Part shown: one piece after another, positions 20,870 through 30,042 of the stretch | Position numbering within the stretch: position 1 is the stretch's first letter | Layout of the letters: each line of letters opens with the position of its first letter | Assembly (NCBI GenBank): GCA_022559845.1 | Contig: CM040128.1 | Location: 78,617,247-78,681,246 of the forward strand | Direction: 5' to 3' | DNA: 64,000 bases | Source: Amorphophallus konjac | Taxonomy: Eukaryota > Streptophyta > Magnoliopsida > Alismatales > Araceae | Notes under the pieces: model-generated | What the model was told of the DNA's origin: nothing | Seen by the model: only the letters and a program-made list of their open reading frames with translations | Databases searched by the model: none | Position numbers and translations under genes: made by a program

Positions 20870-21439
20870 GAGGCCAGCAATGCACGGTACAAGGAGTTAG
20901 CCGATGTCCATCGACACCACCGAGAGTTCTAAGAGGGTGAATATGTCATGATCAGGGTAAGACCTGAACGGTTTCCCTCTGGAACCGTTAAGAAGTTGTA
21001 AGCTCGCGGAGCCGGTCCCTTTAGAGTGTTGAAACACGTTGGATCCAATGCGTATGTTGTGGACCTGCCCGAGGAATATGGTATAAGCTCTACCTTCAAT
21101 GTATCAGATCTTGTTGCATATAGGGACCCAGCGGTGATCCCTAGTGAGCCTTTTGAGCCATCTCCTCCCCTTGAGAGTGATCCCACACCTGAGTGTCCAC
21201 TTCCACCTCTAGCCCCTTTTTCACGGTAGCGTGAGCATATAGATCGTATACTGGACGAGCAAGTGACAGTTACCAGGAGTGGATCTTACCCGCGCTACCT
21301 AGTGCGATAGAGAGGATGGCCCGCTATTGAGGACACATGGATCACACATGGTGAGTTGCAGCAGATTGATCCAGACCTTTTGGAGCGATACAGGAGCGAT
21401 GCAGACCCTTACTCGACAGGGTCGAGTTTCTCCCACCCG
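20870..21439 (+). pseudogene. A1 integrase C-terminal tail and chromodomain
   Basis: The segment aligns with chromovirus integrase C-termini (GEYVMIRVRPERFP, GAGPFRVLKHVGSNAYVVDLP, TFNVSDLVAY). A chromodomain follows (RILDEQVTVTRSGSYPRYLV, EDTWIT, LQQIDPDLLERY). In-frame stops occur near 20928, 20998, 21227 and 21307. The end (DADPYSTGSS) overlaps the hairpin near the polypurine tract. The integrase catalytic core is absent upstream. Confidence 0.85.
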
Positions 21440-21447
21440 GGGAGAAT
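21412..21447 (+). other. A1 hairpin and polypurine tract
   Basis: CTCGACAGGGTCGAG (21412-21426) forms a perfect 6-bp stem. CCCACCCGGGGAGAAT precedes the 3' LTR at 21448. The order and spacing match B1 and A2. Confidence 0.75.
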
Positions 21448-23698
21448 TGGTGCGGACACCCGAGCAGTTGATCGGCACGATACTCCGAGCCACCGGTACC
21501 GCACACGGAGCATGACACGAGCCACCTCAGCGTCCATCTGGCTCGGAGATAGCCTGGAGACTCCGCCTTGAGCCTCCCCACTTATTATATTTAGCTAGAC
21601 TTTATGTGTGTTTAATTTGTGTTTATTTCGTTGCATTCGGTTTGACATTTTGATTGTAATAGGGGCTTATGTGCAATTCGGACCCCGTGGGCCCCACGGG
21701 CCCCCCAGGTCCCACCCCATTGGGCCACCTCAGCCTAGAGTCCCACGTGGGGTCAGTCAACATGCCACATGGGAGCATCTAGAAGTTTGAATGGGAATTG
21801 GACACATGGGGGACAATGGACTAGAAAAGTCCACATGGGAGGCCACCTACCCCCACCAACTAGTCCACCCTCTCTCCTTGGTCCAAGGGCCGCCCCCCCC
21901 CCCCTTTGTTTTTTTTATATTATTGTGTGTGTGTGTGTCACACTCCATCCCAACCCTCCATTCCCATCCCCTAGATCCAATGGTTGTGGATGGATGTGAG
22001 ATGTAACCTATTTAAGCTTGTATTTTCCATTTTAGTAGAATTAATGCATTTAAATTGGAAGAAAATCTCTTGAGCAAGGCTTAGGCCGCCCCTCCCTCTC
22101 CCCTTGAAGCTGTGAAGGCTTCCTTCTGGTGGTGAGACTCCACCCTATCAGTTCCGGTTGCCGCCGCCGCCGCCACGAGCCGCCACCGCACCGCCATCGT
22201 CTTCATCGGAGTTCTGCCGGCGCAGTACCACAGCAACTTCCATGAAATTTGTGTCTCAGCCACGAGCTCAGATCGATCTGGGAATTTTAATGGAGGTTCC
22301 AGAGGTGTCAAGGATATCCCATAAATTTTGGTTTGTCATTTAGATCCCGTTTCATAATTTCTGTCCAGATTCATATCCGCCCTGTATTTCATGTCTTAGG
22401 TCCGTCTTTTGATTTCTGTTAGTCCCATAAATTTTACTTGCGTTTCCTTCCATCCACCCCTTCATCCACAATTTTTCTAAATTTCTGGTTCGCCCATTTC
22501 ATATTTTCTAAAAATCATTCTCAGTCCCATCTACAGTTCTGTCCACCTGTTCCCAGATCCGACCACCAGTCACTCCAAAAATTATATCAAATCGCCACCA
22601 CCTCCCAATCCAATTCCAAAAATTGTCCCAGTTTCGTGGTTTGATTCCCAACAGCTTTGAAGAAGAGCTCGAAGCCTGATTCCAACGGCAAGCAGGCGGT
22701 CAATGGCCATTTACAGGAAACTCATATGCTGATCTGATATTTCGAGAGCTGTGCAACAGAGGATTAAAAAATAGTTAAAGCCCAGGTCCGCAGAGGTTCA
22801 GAAGATTCCACTGGCCCTAGGTTGAAGGATTTTGAATCCTCTTTCCAACGGCGCTGGTTTCATCGCATTCCGACGACGGGGCTGATCGCAGCGGCCGTTT
22901 TCGCCGGAGCGCGCGCTGCTAAAACAGCAACCTCAGTTCGTGGACAGCAACTTCAAAGCTTGGAGATCGGGACCGATCGACCCCCGATCGGTGTTCCCGG
23001 CCGACCGCCGTCCGTGGAGGCGCGCCACCAGGGGTCCCCATCATAGTGGGTCCCACCCCCGCAGATCCGGAGGACAGCGCCGTCCGTGGGCCCCGCGGGC
23101 CCGCAGAACCCGCCGTTCGGAAAGCACGAAAACGCGGAGTTCGGCACCGCCGGGCGACATCAAGATGCTGCCCGTCAACCCAATTCGCGTGATTCCTGGG
23201 CCCGCATGTGACCTTTTACCTCCCTGTGTGGAGTGGGTCAAATTATTGTACTGCTGTAAAATTGTGTTAACCGGGGGTCCGTGATTGGCCGGGGTTGTCT
23301 TCGCCACGCCGGGTGCGTGGAGGTAAAGGTCTTAACTCCTTGGCATTACATAGCTTAGCTAGTATACGGTCTTTTGCCGCTGCCGAGAGTGTAGGTACTA
23401 GCCCGTGTGTCCATGTCACCGCTGTGAGAGTGAGAGTGACCCGTCCCGTGACTCGATCCGAGTCCGGAAGTTGAGTCGGACTACCCTTGACCTCCGCCGG
23501 TTCCTTAACCGCGCACGGTCCGCGCTTTCCCTCGCTTGGGACGACGAGTGAGCTTCCACTTCTGTTAGCGACGTTTCGCCACTAGGAGCTCGTAGTGTCG
23601 GGCTTAGTGTCTCCCTGGTGTGTGTTGCTGGTCGTGTCTTCATCTAGAGTCTGAGGGTGGCACCATATAGTGTCGTCTCCCGTGTCCGTCCCGCATCA
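21448..23698 (+). repeat. A1 3' LTR
   Basis: This is a 2251-bp LTR starting TGGTGCGGACACC and ending CCGCATCA, with no gene. It contains a CCG microsatellite near 22160 and a TATTTAAGC TATA-like motif near 22010. Its U5 end resembles the A2 LTR (GTCCCGTGACTCGATCCGAGT-like block), which links A1 and A2 as one subfamily. Confidence 0.92.
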
Positions 23699-23703
23699 GA
23701 AGT

Positions 23704-24572
23704 AGCTTGATTTATACGTGAAGATGTAGTTCGGGCGCTGATTGTGTCCAAGGGCTCTATGGTAGTCCCCACGACTGATTACCGGAAACATACTATTTTA
23801 TAAACCATGGGGTATGATGCTACTGGCGTCGCATTGCGCTGGGAGTACTTTCTTTATAAATAAGTGAAATCCATGAGCACTCGTGAAAATCTAGTGAATT
23901 GCTACATGATTGACATTCTCGTGCGTAACCTTTATGGTTATGAAAGTGAAAGTGAAAGTGAAAGTGAAAGTGCATTGTCGAAACATTCTTGTTCATGAAA
24001 GGCCAAATATCATGTTCTTGTTACATTCATCCTTATTCATTCTTGTTCACTCTATCCTACATGATTATCGTGTTACTTTGGTTTAATCGCATGATATTCG
24101 CATTCGCATGATTTTGCCTTACTTCTTTAGAGCTAAATTGTTAATTACTTTAATAGTGCCTTCATGTTGATGCGAAGATACCTACTGGGCAAGTGTGCTC
24201 ATTACCTATTTCTAATCTTTTTCAGGAAATGAAAGTGAGTCTGATTCGGGTTCAGAATGTTCAAGTAGCAGATCCGAGAGTGAATAAACATGAGCGAAGA
24301 CTTAGGAAGTCTATATTGTTTAGATGGAGTCAATGTAATTTTCCTATTTCTTGAGTCTAGTAGAGTGAAAGATGGTGGAAAAAGTTATTATATTTTGAAT
24401 ATTTGATTGATAACAGAATGAAGTTAGATTTTTAGTAAATATTGTGCAATTGCATTCATTTTGTGTGATTGTCTTGCGCTCTGATCGTTCTTGCTTGCAA
24501 GAGGCATACCATGCCAGCTGTTCGCGCTCCCCGAGTTAGTCTTCTGCTGAAATAAAGGCTCAGGGCGTGACA
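23704..24572 (+). repeat. Tekay-like 3' LTR, second segment
   Basis: The LTR resumes with AGCTTGATTTATACG and matches the solo LTR from about 48870 to its end at 49760. It includes five GAAAGT units at 23942-23972 that the solo LTR lacks. It ends GGGCGTGACA. Confidence 0.9.
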
Positions 24573-26030
24573 ATTGGGCTTCAGGCGGGAATACCATTGA
24601 AAGGCTGTTCCCGTAAGTGAGGTGGCGAAATAGCGGATAAGGTATGACTCGTCCAACGCTAGCTCGCCCATGGCCGTGATGTAATAGGCCAAGTGCTCAT
24701 GTGGGGACCCCTGCCCGTTGAACTTATATAGCTTCAGGGGATTGGCGTACTTCGAGGGAAGGTTTTTCAACTGGTGATGCAATGGGTAGAGTACATTATA
24801 GAGGTCTATAGTGGTGACCCCTTCCCCATACTGGGCGAGCTTCATCTCGACGATCAGCTTGATCATCTGCCGTTGCGCCACTTGAGGCTGGGTGCTAGCG
24901 GGGCCTGACACGAGCCCTTCTTTGCTTCCGCCTATTTAGGCTGGAGAGGCTGAGTGACTGGGTGCCGTCGAACTGTACCAACAAAGATTCAGTGATGTCC
25001 CGAGTGATGCCGCGCCCGGGCGATCGAATAGAAATCTTAGTACATGCCCTTTGAATAACTTGAGCCTCATCCGGGGTAACCCATATTTTTCCCAGGCTAA
25101 GCTATTGACCTCCCTTGTCACTATTCTTTCGATGGGACTCGGGAGGCTGGGTGCTGGACTGGTGTAGGTGCCCTCCGTTAATTGCCGAGGCACCAACTTC
25201 TCTGAGTTCTGCTTTATCCTCTCGTGTTCGTTGCAGGAGGCTGAAGCAGTTGGTAGTGGGGATCATAGGCAGAGTCCGCATCGGGGCCTGAGTAGACAGA
25301 GAAGACCTGGTCTACCGTTGCCGACAGTGTAAAGCTGTTGGCGAAAGGTGCTGGGATCGGCCTTCGGTGCATGGAGCCCTTACCGAGACCCGATGGCTGA
25401 GTGACCCTAGTATAGGCTTCCGCCCGGGCCGATAGAAGGGTCATCGGAGCTCGAGATGCCGCTCTTGCACCGAGAACCGATGCTGTGGAGAATGCTGGGG
25501 TGCTAAAAACTTGAGGTTGTGAACCTGTGTGGAGCGTCAGCGTTGCTGACGCTTGGGGCAGAAGGCCCAAGCTGGGTGCTGAGGTCTCCATATCCCCAGG
25601 CAGAAAGCCTGTGCTGGGAGTTGGCATCACTGGATCACGGGGGTAGAGACCCCATTGTAGAGTTGGGAGGCCAGAGGCCCAAGGCGGAGAGTCTGCGTCG
25701 GGGACCGACCTTGATGAGACCCGGGGTTGTGTGTCGGAGCTGGGTGCTGGGGAGCCTTGAACTCTGGGTTGAGAACCCATGTTGAGTGTTGGCTCGACTG
25801 GAACTCGGGACAGGAGGTCCGAGTGAAATATTTAGGAGTCGCGGACCCGGGGTGGGGTGCCTGTGTCTGATGCCGGCTTTGCTGGGACTCGGGGTTGGGG
25901 ACCCGAGTAGGATGCTGAGGAGTTGCAAACCCGGGGCAGGGAGCCTGTATTGGGTGCCAGCTTGGCTGGGGCTCAAGATTGGGGACCCGAGTAAGGTGCT
26001 GAGGTGGCAGACCTGGGGCAGGGAGCCCAT
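24573..26030 (-). pseudogene. Tat-like Gag with long Pro/Ser-rich repeated N-terminus, 3'-truncated by the Tekay insertion
   Basis: On the minus strand a degenerate frame runs from Pro/Ser-rich repeats (26030-25440) into VDQVFSVYSGPDADS, then PSPIERIVTREVNSL...YGLPRMRL. The Gag core follows, with YKFNGQGSPHEHLAYYITAMGEL and GTAFQWYSRLKPN. The Gag stops at 24573 exactly where the Tekay-like LTR ends, so its remainder lies left of the window. Stops at about 25214 and 24936 and a frame change break it. The core resembles Gags of Tat/Athila-type Ty3/gypsy elements. Confidence 0.75.
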
Positions 26031-26034
26031 ATAG
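25440..26034 (-). repeat. Degenerate coding tandem repeat, about 22 residues per unit
   Basis: Repeated phrases such as CCCCGGGT...CTCAGCA...GGGTCCCCAA recur about every 65-66 bp on the minus strand and translate to variants of QPRVSSTP, AGTQHR and LLGSPTPSP. It forms the N-terminal extension of the Tat-like Gag. Confidence 0.7.
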
Positions 26035-26102
26035 GGTGCCGACTTGCCTGGCCTGTCATTACTTTTGCTTTTGATTACAGGGTACGCACTGGGTCCCCCG
26101 AA

Positions 26103-26870
26103 TTAAAGTGCAGCATCGGATAGATTGCACTCTGCTGGGGTGAATGGTGACAGGTCTGCAAAGACCGTACGCTGTTCTCTGCCCTTGGCATATTTGATGC
26201 AATGGTTGAGAGTTGACAGGACGACTCGATTTTCATGTAACCAGGGTCTGCCCAATAGTACCTTGTAGGATGTGTTGGCATCGATGATGTAGAATGTCAC
26301 CGTAGAGGTGAAATCATCAAGCATCAGATCCATATCTACTCTACCGAGGACGTCCTCGGTGTCTTGGTTGAAGCCGGATATCTTGACCGCTCGAACCTTC
26401 TGGAGGTATGGGGTCAGATATAGAGTCTTGAATATTTTCAACAGCATGATGTTGACAGCAGCACCGGCATCCACCAGGATCCGGTCCACCTCATGCCCAT
26501 TGATTTTTCCCCTCATATAGAGAGGGTGATTGTGACACGGAGGAGAGAGTAACATGTCCTTTTCCGTGAAGGCGACGGTAGCTGTGAAGGCTTCATATGT
26601 TGATGCCTTTATTTCTGCAGCATGTGCTTCATAGACTTCTGGTTCTTGGAGTATTTGGATAAGAGCTTCTCTCAGCTCCTTACTCCAAGCAATAACTTCC
26701 CAAATTGTAATACTGGCGGGAAACCGCATCATCTGGTGAAGGATTTTCCGGTCGGCTCGAGCACGAGCGTCCTTCAAATTGTAATACTGGCGGGAAACCG
26801 CTTCATCTGGGATGCTGGGACTGGTGTCCGAAGACGTATGTGCGGTTTGATGCCTTACCCGTGGTGGCAA
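26103..26870 (-). CDS. Orphan Tat-like aspartic protease region
   Basis: An open frame of 255 codons matches the segment before and including the protease of Tat-type Ty3/gypsy elements. It has an ITIWEVIAWSKELREALI helix, PLYMRGKINGHEVDRILVDAGAAVN with the catalytic Asp near 26470, a flap-like ISGFNQ, and YKVLLGRPWLHE. Ala replaces the usual Ser/Thr after the catalytic Asp, so activity is doubtful. It lies upstream of, not downstream of, the minus-strand Gag at 24573-26030, which is the wrong order for one element. An imperfect 74-bp-spaced duplication near 26701/26775 distorts its N-terminal part. Confidence 0.75.
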   Translation of the reverse strand: MPPRVRHQTAHTSSDTSPSIPDEAVSRQYYNLKDARARADRKILHQMMRFPASITIWEVIAWSKELREALIQILQEPEVYEAHAAEIKASTYEAFTATVAFTEKDMLLSPPCHNHPLYMRGKINGHEVDRILVDAGAAVNIMLLKIFKTLYLTPYLQKVRAVKISGFNQDTEDVLGRVDMDLMLDDFTSTVTFYIIDANTSYKVLLGRPWLHENRVVLSTLNHCIKYAKGREQRTVFADLSPFTPAECNLSDAAL

Positions 26871-27880
26871 TATTCTTTGTTGGAATGTGGGCTCGGGGGC
26901 TCGTTTGGAGTCCTGCTCCTTAGCTTTGCCTTTGCTATCTGTCTTAGAGCAGTGTCTGGTGGTAGCAGGAGGTGTAGCGGGGTATCGTCGCTCCTGGCGG
27001 TCACCCTGACTTTGTGCATTAACTTGGCCTTATGGTGAAGGACCAAGCTTGCTGGCCAGAGTCGCTGAAGACTCCGAATATGTCTCTTTCACAATCTGGC
27101 CTGGGCTGCGGGGTGTGTGAAGGGGACCCAAAGGCTCACCGGATAAAGAGACATGACGTTGTCACGCCACAAACTCACCCTGCTTTTGCTTCCCCTTCTT
27201 ATCCCTTGGTATAGAAGGTGGATGCGAAGCAGGAGGGTAGCAAGAGGAGCTGGGGATGCCCCTCGTCGTCTTGCTCACTAGGACATCCTCCATTTATCTT
27301 CAGCACGGGGCAACCCGGGGCTGCCCTATCAACCCATCATGCAATGCGGCACAACCCACGAAGGTCGGACCCACACGCCCGAGAGGCCTTCTCACAACTC
27401 CTACAAGCTCTCACCCTCAGCCCGGGGCCAAATCTGGGGCCCACCATCCAACTACCCGAGCCGTTCGACAACCCGAGGTGTGTCAGGAATTTCCACGAAC
27501 ACCTTGCGAGCGGCAGCAACAACACCGAACAATTAACGCCCACGAGTCAATCCCAGCACCCCGAAGCATTGAGTCCTTCAAAGGATAACTATTTATTTGG
27601 CTATCACTTCTACAGTAAGCAATTTTATTATGCTGAATACAGATAGGCTAAGAGAAATATGTTAGGTAAAATATATTTCTTCCTTCGATCAGGATTTGAT
27701 ACGTGGTTGTACGATTACTGTGTAGTAGCCTTCTTTTTACTTTTTCCTGAAATAGTGTAAATATAAACTTGACCTTTCTAGGTCATTATATGGGCGTGAT
27801 ATGAGAAGGGAAGTGTTTGAATGACCTGTAATAAATGTCTGTACGTGGACATTAAATGCATTCGAAATTCAAATCCTGTT
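26871..27880. other. Unassigned sequence between the orphan protease and the Tat 3' region
   Basis: Overlapping ORFs occur on both strands at 27218-27646, but none has recognisable domains and their composition suggests decayed retrotransposon sequence. The boundary of the right-hand Tat element (its 3' LTR) should fall here or just right of here. I could not find a TG...CA pair with a duplicated target. Confidence 0.4.
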
Positions 27881-28310
27881 GAGATAGTTGATAATAGAAT
27901 TTAATATAGTCGAAGTGCAAGTGACTATGTGCTGAACAGTTGATTCGACTATGAGGCATCGACTAGGTTAACTGACAGTCATAGATAGTGTTGAGATAGT
28001 CGAATAAAAGATCAACTAAGTTAACTGATAGTCGTAGATAGATTTGAGATAGTCGAATACCTATTCGACTAAAATTGAGATAGTTGAATGATAGTATCAA
28101 CTCTGTGAATGTTTCTTGATAGTCAGTTAACTGATCGACTGAAGTTACTCGATAGTCGAATGATAGTATCGACTATGCGAATGTTTCTTCATAGTCGGTT
28201 AATTGATTGACTAAAGTTACCCGATAGTCGAATGTATCGACTATGTGAACTTTGCTCGATAGTGTTGTTAAATGATCGACTAAGTTACTTTTAGTTTTAT
28301 ATCTACTATT
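27880..28310. repeat. Tandem/inverted repeat rich in ATAGTCGA / TCGACTAT
   Basis: Three units of about 70 bp (roughly 28077-28300) contain GATAGTCGAATGATAGTATCGACTAT and GTTAACTGATCGACTAA-like parts. Looser copies extend left to about 27880. The motifs are self-complementary. They lie upstream of the possible antisense ORF at 28665. Confidence 0.8.
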
Positions 28311-28664
28311 TCTGAAGATAGCTTCAAATCTTAAGCGACTAAATCTAGTAAAGTTGTAAACAATTTATAACTAAATTATCCAGGCAACGATTTATAATAC
28401 AAACATGTAGCCTAAACAATGACTATGTTTTTCTTTGCTATCTTGTCTATTTTGATATGTAGTGTTGATTAGTTTTATTATCAGCTTTGTTATCATCGAA
28501 ATCAATCAATTAATTTTAGAGGGCTAATTATGATTTAAAAAGGTATCAACCTATCACCCGTGACCTACAAGAGATATCATCTCCCTGTAAATAGGATGTT
28601 TAGGGGGAATTCTTGGAACACGTAGCATCTTCTTCCACTCGTCCTAGCTATCTTCTTAATAGCC

Positions 28665-28913
28665 ATGTCGCAGCAAGACTCTGAGTCTTCATCGGGGAAA
28701 TCATCCCCCAAGCGTCTCTATTTCCACAAAGAGGCCTTGCCAGAGGCCAGAAGGCCGCCAGTGGAGAGTAGCAGGACGGGGAGCGCTTTTAAGAAATACA
28801 AGAGGGGGTACCTCCAGGGCTAGCGAGATGCGTTGGTGAAGGTTCACCATTTCTACGCAGTGAAGGGGGTGTTGAGCCTAACTCCCAACTTGTACCATCC
28901 CGGTTGCCAATAA
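28665..28913 (+). pseudogene. Possible antisense ORF of the Tat-like element
   Basis: An 82-codon frame on the + strand, opposite to the Tat pol genes and downstream of their integrase, starts MSQQDSESSSGKSS. It contains FKKYKRGYLQ and HHFYAVKGVLSL. One in-frame TAG at 28821-28823 splits it. TGTAAATAGG at about 28586 could be a TATA box, and AATAAA overlaps the terminal stop at 28913. Tat-lineage elements such as maize Grande and Retand are known to carry extra antisense ORFs between integrase and the 3' LTR. I recognise the position, not the protein family. Confidence 0.45.
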
Positions 28914-29046
28914 TAAAATCTCCTTCTTCACCTCTTTCTTTGTTGTGCGTGCTTGTTTTGGTTCCCGTCCCCGTACATTCACCCGTGGCTGTAGTTCCTA
29001 GGGCTAGTCCTTGGTTGGACTAGGCTTAGATCGACCAAGGAAAATA

Positions 29047-29640
29047 GGGGTGGTCAGTGGATTGCCACGATGCTTCTGGGAAGAGGCCAGGTGGCACCAT
29101 GAAACGAGCATTCCCTAATTTTTGAGGGACGCGTCTGGCTCTCTCCTAAAGAGGAGCAATGCTTAGACCCCATCCTCTAGGAAGTACCACGAAGAGTAAA
29201 CCTGTGGGGTGGTCAGTGGATCACCATGACGCTCCTAACGAGGAGCCTAGTGGTGCCATGAGATGACCGTTCCCCAATTTCTGAGGGATGAATTTGGCTC
29301 TCTGCTGAAGAGGAGGAATGCTCGGGCGTCATCATCTAGGAAGCACCCTGAAGGGCACACCTGTGGGGCGATTAGTGGATCACCATGATAGTCCTAGAGA
29401 GGAGCTAAATGTCACCATGAGACGACCATTCCTCAGTCTCCAAGGGTCATATGTGGCTCTCTCTTGAAGAGGAGGAAAGCTCGGGTGCCAGTCTCTAGGA
29501 AGTACCCTGAAAGGCACACCTGTAGAATAATCGGTGGACTATTGTCATACTCGTGACTAGTAGACCATGAAATGACTGGCTTCATTTTGGAGGGGAGTTA
29601 GTTTATCCTTAAGAGGATTAAACGTCTCGCCTCCTGGAAG
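29047..29640. repeat. 159-bp tandem repeat in the Tat 3' untranslated region
   Basis: Unit starts at 29047, 29206, 29365 and 29524 are each exactly 159 bp apart. The first three units are complete and begin GGGG(T/C)G(G/A)T(C/T)AGTGGAT; the fourth is diverged and partial. Shared inner blocks include GGCTCTCT and TAGGAAG(C/T)ACC. Confidence 0.9.
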
Positions 29641-29659
29641 CTGTATATATAGTCACCCT

Positions 29660-29818
29660 TGGTTATTTCGAGGGAAGTGTATATATATCCTAGATGGGGT
29701 AGATTATTGCTCACCTCTTGGAAGCATGGGGCTACCAGTATTTTTGAGGGGAGCGTACCTCTATCTCCTAGGATGGAGTAGATTGTTGCTCACCTCTTGG
29801 GAGTACGGGGCTACCAAT
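29660..29818. repeat. 79-bp tandem repeat next to the 159-bp array
   Basis: Two units carry AGATT(A/G)TTGCTCACCTCTTGG at 29701 and 29780, 79 bp apart. They resemble half a 159-bp unit around the CTTGGAAGC block. Confidence 0.75.
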
Positions 29819-30042
29819 GTCCCTACGAGTACTGGAGATGGGATAAAAAGTTGGGAGATGGCAATCTAACCCATTTGTTATTGAAAGAATGCTCGGAGAT
29901 TTACCAGTTCCAAGTGCCGGGGATTTCCCGCCCCCCCAGGGATGACAACTTGTATGCTCCTTTGTCGAGCACTTCTACAACTTGGTATAGACCCTCCCAA
30001 TTTGGGGCTAGCTTCCCCACATCAGCTCTGGGGTTAGTGACA

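Larger units (their letters stand above)
8817..23698 (+). mobile_element. Element A1: non-autonomous chromovirus-like retrotransposon
   Basis: A1 starts TGGTGCGG at 8817 and ends CCGCATCA at 23698. It is flanked by GAAGT at 8812-8816 and 23699-23703, and the Tekay-like LTR resumes seamlessly after it. It has a 5' LTR (8817-10368 and 17651-18392, split by element B1), a tRNA-Met primer site at 18396, a coding region at 18765-21439, a polypurine tract and a 3' LTR (21448-23698). The coding region has Gag and an integrase tail with chromodomain but no protease, reverse transcriptase, RNase H or integrase core. It would therefore depend on enzymes from another element. Confidence 0.92.
1923..24572 (+). 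mobile_element. Tekay/Del-like chromovirus (Ty3/gypsy), decayed and interrupted
   Basis: This is an autonomous-type Ty3/gypsy element with gag, protease, reverse transcriptase, RNase H, integrase and chromodomain in canonical order. It ends in a 3' LTR that starts TGTAGTGCCCC at 6195 and ends GCGTGACA at 24572. Its 5' LTR and gag N-terminus lie left of the window, beyond the LTR inserted at 1-1922. Its 3' LTR is split by element A1 (8817-23698). At least seven in-frame stops and two frameshifts show it cannot make a polyprotein. A second copy of its LTR, as a solo LTR, lies at 46632-49760. It is itself inserted into a minus-strand Tat-like gag that resumes at 24573. Confidence 0.92.

Noticed and set aside
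26040..26062. Splice acceptor (pyrimidine run ending TTACAG) suggesting a host gene intron on the + strand
   Set aside because: No exon-like coding follows on the + strand and the region is minus-strand retrotransposon sequence.
27218..27646. 142-codon + strand ORF
   Set aside because: It has no recognisable domain, three overlapping frames are open, and composition is simple; it is treated as unassigned decayed sequence.
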